From Choristoneura fumiferana (taxonomy: Eukaryota > Arthropoda > Insecta > Lepidoptera > Tortricidae): a stretch of 64,000 nt of DNA. The notes under the pieces were generated by a model. The model saw only the letters and a program-made list of their open reading frames with translations, had not been told where the DNA came from and searched no databases. Shown in pieces: positions 61,290 through 64,000 of the stretch. Position numbers and translations under genes: made by a program. Each line of letters starts with the position of its first letter. The stretch's first letter is position 1. Where the stretch lies: contig NC_133474.1 in assembly GCF_025370935.1 (NCBI RefSeq), forward strand, positions 17,810,032 to 17,874,031, read 5' to 3'.

Positions 61290-61640
61290 AGCTGTTGCCC
61301 GCGGCTTCGTTCCCGTTCCTGTTTTTTTGTTTGAATTTTGTTTAGCACAAACCTTATCCTGATAATAAAGAATACAACAAAACAATAACTATTCAATTCG
61401 GTGCCGTCATTCGGAAGTTATGCGCGTACATACATTTCGGCGATTCATTTTTATTTATATATATATACTAGCTGTTGCCCGCGGCTTCGCCCCCGTTGTA
61501 ATTTCTATAAATTTTATCCCATAAAAACCTTCTTCTGACAATAACGAACACAACAAAAAAATAATTGGTGAAATCGGTCCAGCCGTTCCCGAGTTTTGCG
61601 CTTAGCAACAAATTTTACGATTCATTTTTATTTATATATA
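61290..61640 (+). repeat. Two RTE-type tails
   Basis: agctgttgcccgcggcttcg occurs at about 61290 and again at about 61471, each followed by the variable tail with cggtccagccgttcccgag and the atttttatttatatata end. Both are short 3' fragments of a non-LTR family. A weaker relative (agctgttgcctgcgacat) is at 62178. Confidence 0.8.
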
Positions 61641-62257
61641 TAAAAACATATACATAGAAGAAGATTTTTATTTTTGTAATGCCTGAAGTGTTTGTTGATT
61701 ATTATTATTACTAGCCCTGACTACATTGTCACATTGTTCTTGTGCTAAGTTTTGAACATCAACATTATTACTTATTTTTTATTACAATTACAGATCTTCT
61801 TCCGAGTTTGTTTTAAATGTAGATATATTGCATATTTTGTTTTTTCTTATATCAATCAATCATCTGCCCCACGTTTGATAATAGGGAAACCTCAGTGGTG
61901 CAAAATTTCTCCTTATTTATTTGGTAAGTCGTAAATCCGGGAAAACTCATCGGAACAAGCACACGCGGTGATTCCCTGCTGAGTTTCATCGCTACCCGAT
62001 CTGATCTCGAGAGCTCTATCCAAACCTATATTTATTACTCCGTTGAAAAAAATATTCGTTTTACGAACAAAGTATCTACATTGCTAACCTTTATTTAATT
62101 AAGGCGACACTTTTATTAGATAGGTAGATACTGAATTGGTTCCAAGAATATAGAAATTATAACAGATTTAAAAACTATAGCTGTTGCCTGCGACATTTGT
62201 TCGTTTATCACTTCCGCTGGAACTATGCAATTTTATGGATGATAATATCCCATGTTG

Positions 62258-62378
62258 GTTAAAGCAGCGTTTCCACCAATGCTGTGCTGTGCGAGGCGGG
62301 GTAAATGAAGCGTTTCTATTGGTTAATGAAAAACTCCTCGCAACACATCCTCGCACATTATTGGTGGAAACGCGTCCT
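62258..62378. mobile_element. MITE with ends 'gcagcgtttccaccaatgctgtg'
   Basis: Left end agcagcgtttccaccaatgc and right end attattggtggaaacgcgtc are complementary, with gcgagg/cctcgc inside. About 120 bp. Confidence 0.82.
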
Positions 62379-62424
62379 AAAAGCAGAGCGTGTACTTTAT
62401 TTTGTGTCAAATTTTCTGGTTATG

Positions 62425-62790
62425 TTTATAGCCGATGTCGGTGTCGGCGGCGGCGTAGGCGGCGGCGCGCGGGGCCCGCGAGCTCCGGCAGCACGACTCA
62501 GCATATTACGGTGCTCTGTCATTTAGCATGAAAAAGCTTGCATCCTAGATACGTCATGTATTAAATAAGCGAGTAGTGGGTGGAGTGGTGGGGGAGGCGC
62601 GCGTCGTAGTACGGGAGGCACTCGGTCTGGCGCGGCGTTGTCCCGGCAACGCGAGATATTGATCTGCGCCACCGCCGCCCCGCGCAGCATCCCCCGCCAC
62701 ATGCGCGCCCTTGATTCTGCCGCTCGACCGCCCCCGCCCCCGCCCCCGCCCCGAGTCACCCCGCCACCCCGCGATACAAAATACTTATTA
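62425..62790. promoter_or_regulatory. CpG-rich segment with (CCCCCG)n tract
   Basis: GC-rich block with gtcggcggcggcgtaggcgg at 62440 and a C5G tract at 62729-62752; the minus strand has four G runs that could form a quadruplex. Open frames on both strands reflect composition. Could be a promoter-type CpG block; no linked gene is visible. Confidence 0.3.
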
Positions 62791-64000
62791 CACTCGCACA
62801 ACATACTCCACGTAATCCAATACAGAAATTTTACTTATGCCTCGCGATGTGGTTGAAAGCGTAATCCAACGTCTTGATTAAATTAAGCCTGTATTATTAA
62901 ACTACGGCGTAGCAACGCACCAAAATGACTGGTAAATAGGTAGCTATAACAAAGACTTTTACTTAAAAACTAAAGAGTTACTTTGTTACTTAACAAATGC
63001 GTTAAGATGAAATATGCATATAGCCGCTAGCAGCGGTATGACACTAACGACACTAGTTGGGACGCCGTCGAGTGATTAATGCGCTCAGCTATATACCTAC
63101 CACTCAGGTTATAGTTAACTTACATAACTTAAATACTAATGACGCTTTTACTGAGACATGTATACCTTGTCTAGTCGATCAAATATGCGTATGTAATGAA
63201 AAACATTTATATATATTTACCTGTTATTTTATTCAAATGAAGGTACGCAGGGTGGTGTATAAGATTGAGGTAAAGTCCGATCCGAAGGCTAAATGATAGT
63301 TATATGTTAAAATTAAAAAGTCTCTTCAATATTCTACACTTTACCATACTTTCTCTATGCACCCCTGTTTTCTGTAACTACTGCTCACTATGTCATGGTG
63401 TTGTATTGTAATAGTAATTGTATTGTATTCTAGGAATATTTTAAAATACTTAAGTTTTCCACGGCTTCGTTTGACAAGAATTCGTTCATTGCTTGCGGAA
63501 ACAATGCAATTTTCAGCTATACTATCCTATGTCCTAATATATCATGTTCCAGGATGTCTAAATTGTGAAAGTGGTCCATGAGTGCAAAAAGTTTTAGAAA
63601 GCTTAAAGGGTAACTTAACATATCTAATATATTCAGTCTTTATTAAGTTTAAATTTTAGTGAGATGTTCCGAGTACGATTCGTAACAGGGGTGCGCTAAT
63701 TGATTCAATTTCGAGTCGAGTCAGTACTCTCACGCGCGATACTACGTAGGTACTAACCTACGTACCTACTGTACAGTCGCACGCACTCTATTATTAATAT
63801 ATGTTCATGTTTCAATATTTTTGATCACCTTGGCTGCTCCGAAATCTATTCTGGTGGCGACTATACCTACACGCCGTAGTAGTAATCGTAGGTACAAACT
63901 CTTCTGCCTGGTGTAAAATTTATTTATTTAATTCAGAAACAAATGCTAACTAATAGTAAATACCTGGGCGACCGAGCTCCGCTCGGGCTAAAATTCGCTT
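62791..64000. other. Non-coding AT-rich window end
   Basis: No gene seen. 63680-63790 is a mixed-composition unique patch with repeated ctacgtaggtac-like motifs. The window ends in an RTE-like phrase (ctccgctcgggctaaaattc). Confidence 0.45.

Noticed and set aside
62184..62531. 115-codon open frame
   Set aside because: It runs through a MITE and then a GGC-rich tract; no protein family is recognisable.

Overview
The window is animal nuclear DNA, almost certainly from a moth or butterfly (Lepidoptera). The gene present has many short GT-AG introns. The non-coding DNA is AT-rich and full of repeats I recognise from memory as lepidopteran: tRNA-derived SINEs, RTE-type tails beginning 'agctgttgcccgcg', the '...gggcgtgtccgacacgctcttggccgg' family, and many short palindromic MITEs. 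The species cannot be named from the sequence.

Layout. Positions 1-39,262 hold no gene I can support. They contain interspersed repeats, a seven-unit satellite of about 130 bp (11,290-12,180), a foldback with arms of about 240 bp (12,236-12,750), several MITEs, and GC-rich unique-looking islands (9.0-9.9, 17.8-19.0, 27.4, 33.5-35.7 kb) that resemble the regulatory surroundings of a developmental gene. Two gaps of exactly 100 N (1,367-1,466 and 39,263-39,362) show that this stretch is a separate contig placed by scaffolding.

Positions 39,529-58,268 (+) carry the only real gene: an axonemal inner-arm dynein heavy chain of the DNAH3/DNAH7/DNAH12 group, resembling DNAH3 a little more than the others. 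I resolved 46 coding exons with consistent splice phases, about 2,473 codons, running from AAA2 through AAA3, AAA4, the stalk and microtubule-binding domain, AAA5, AAA6 and the C-terminal domain to a stop codon. The tail, linker and catalytic AAA1 are missing: the first recognisable exon lies 166 bp after an N gap, and nothing upstream in the window continues the gene. Exon 23, in the microtubule-binding domain, has one extra G in a G run (49,001-49,005) that breaks the frame. It may be an assembly error or a real lesion. Introns of this gene are loaded with MITEs, including a three-layer nested insertion at 56,152-56,678 whose order can be read from target-site duplications.

Positions 58,269-64,000 are again non-coding: repeats, MITEs and a GC-rich CpG segment at 62.4-62.8 kb. 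I found no bacterial-type system, CRISPR array, virus or intact autonomous transposon. The most informative features are the split and frameshifted dynein, the mobile-element architecture in its introns, and the satellite/foldback block.
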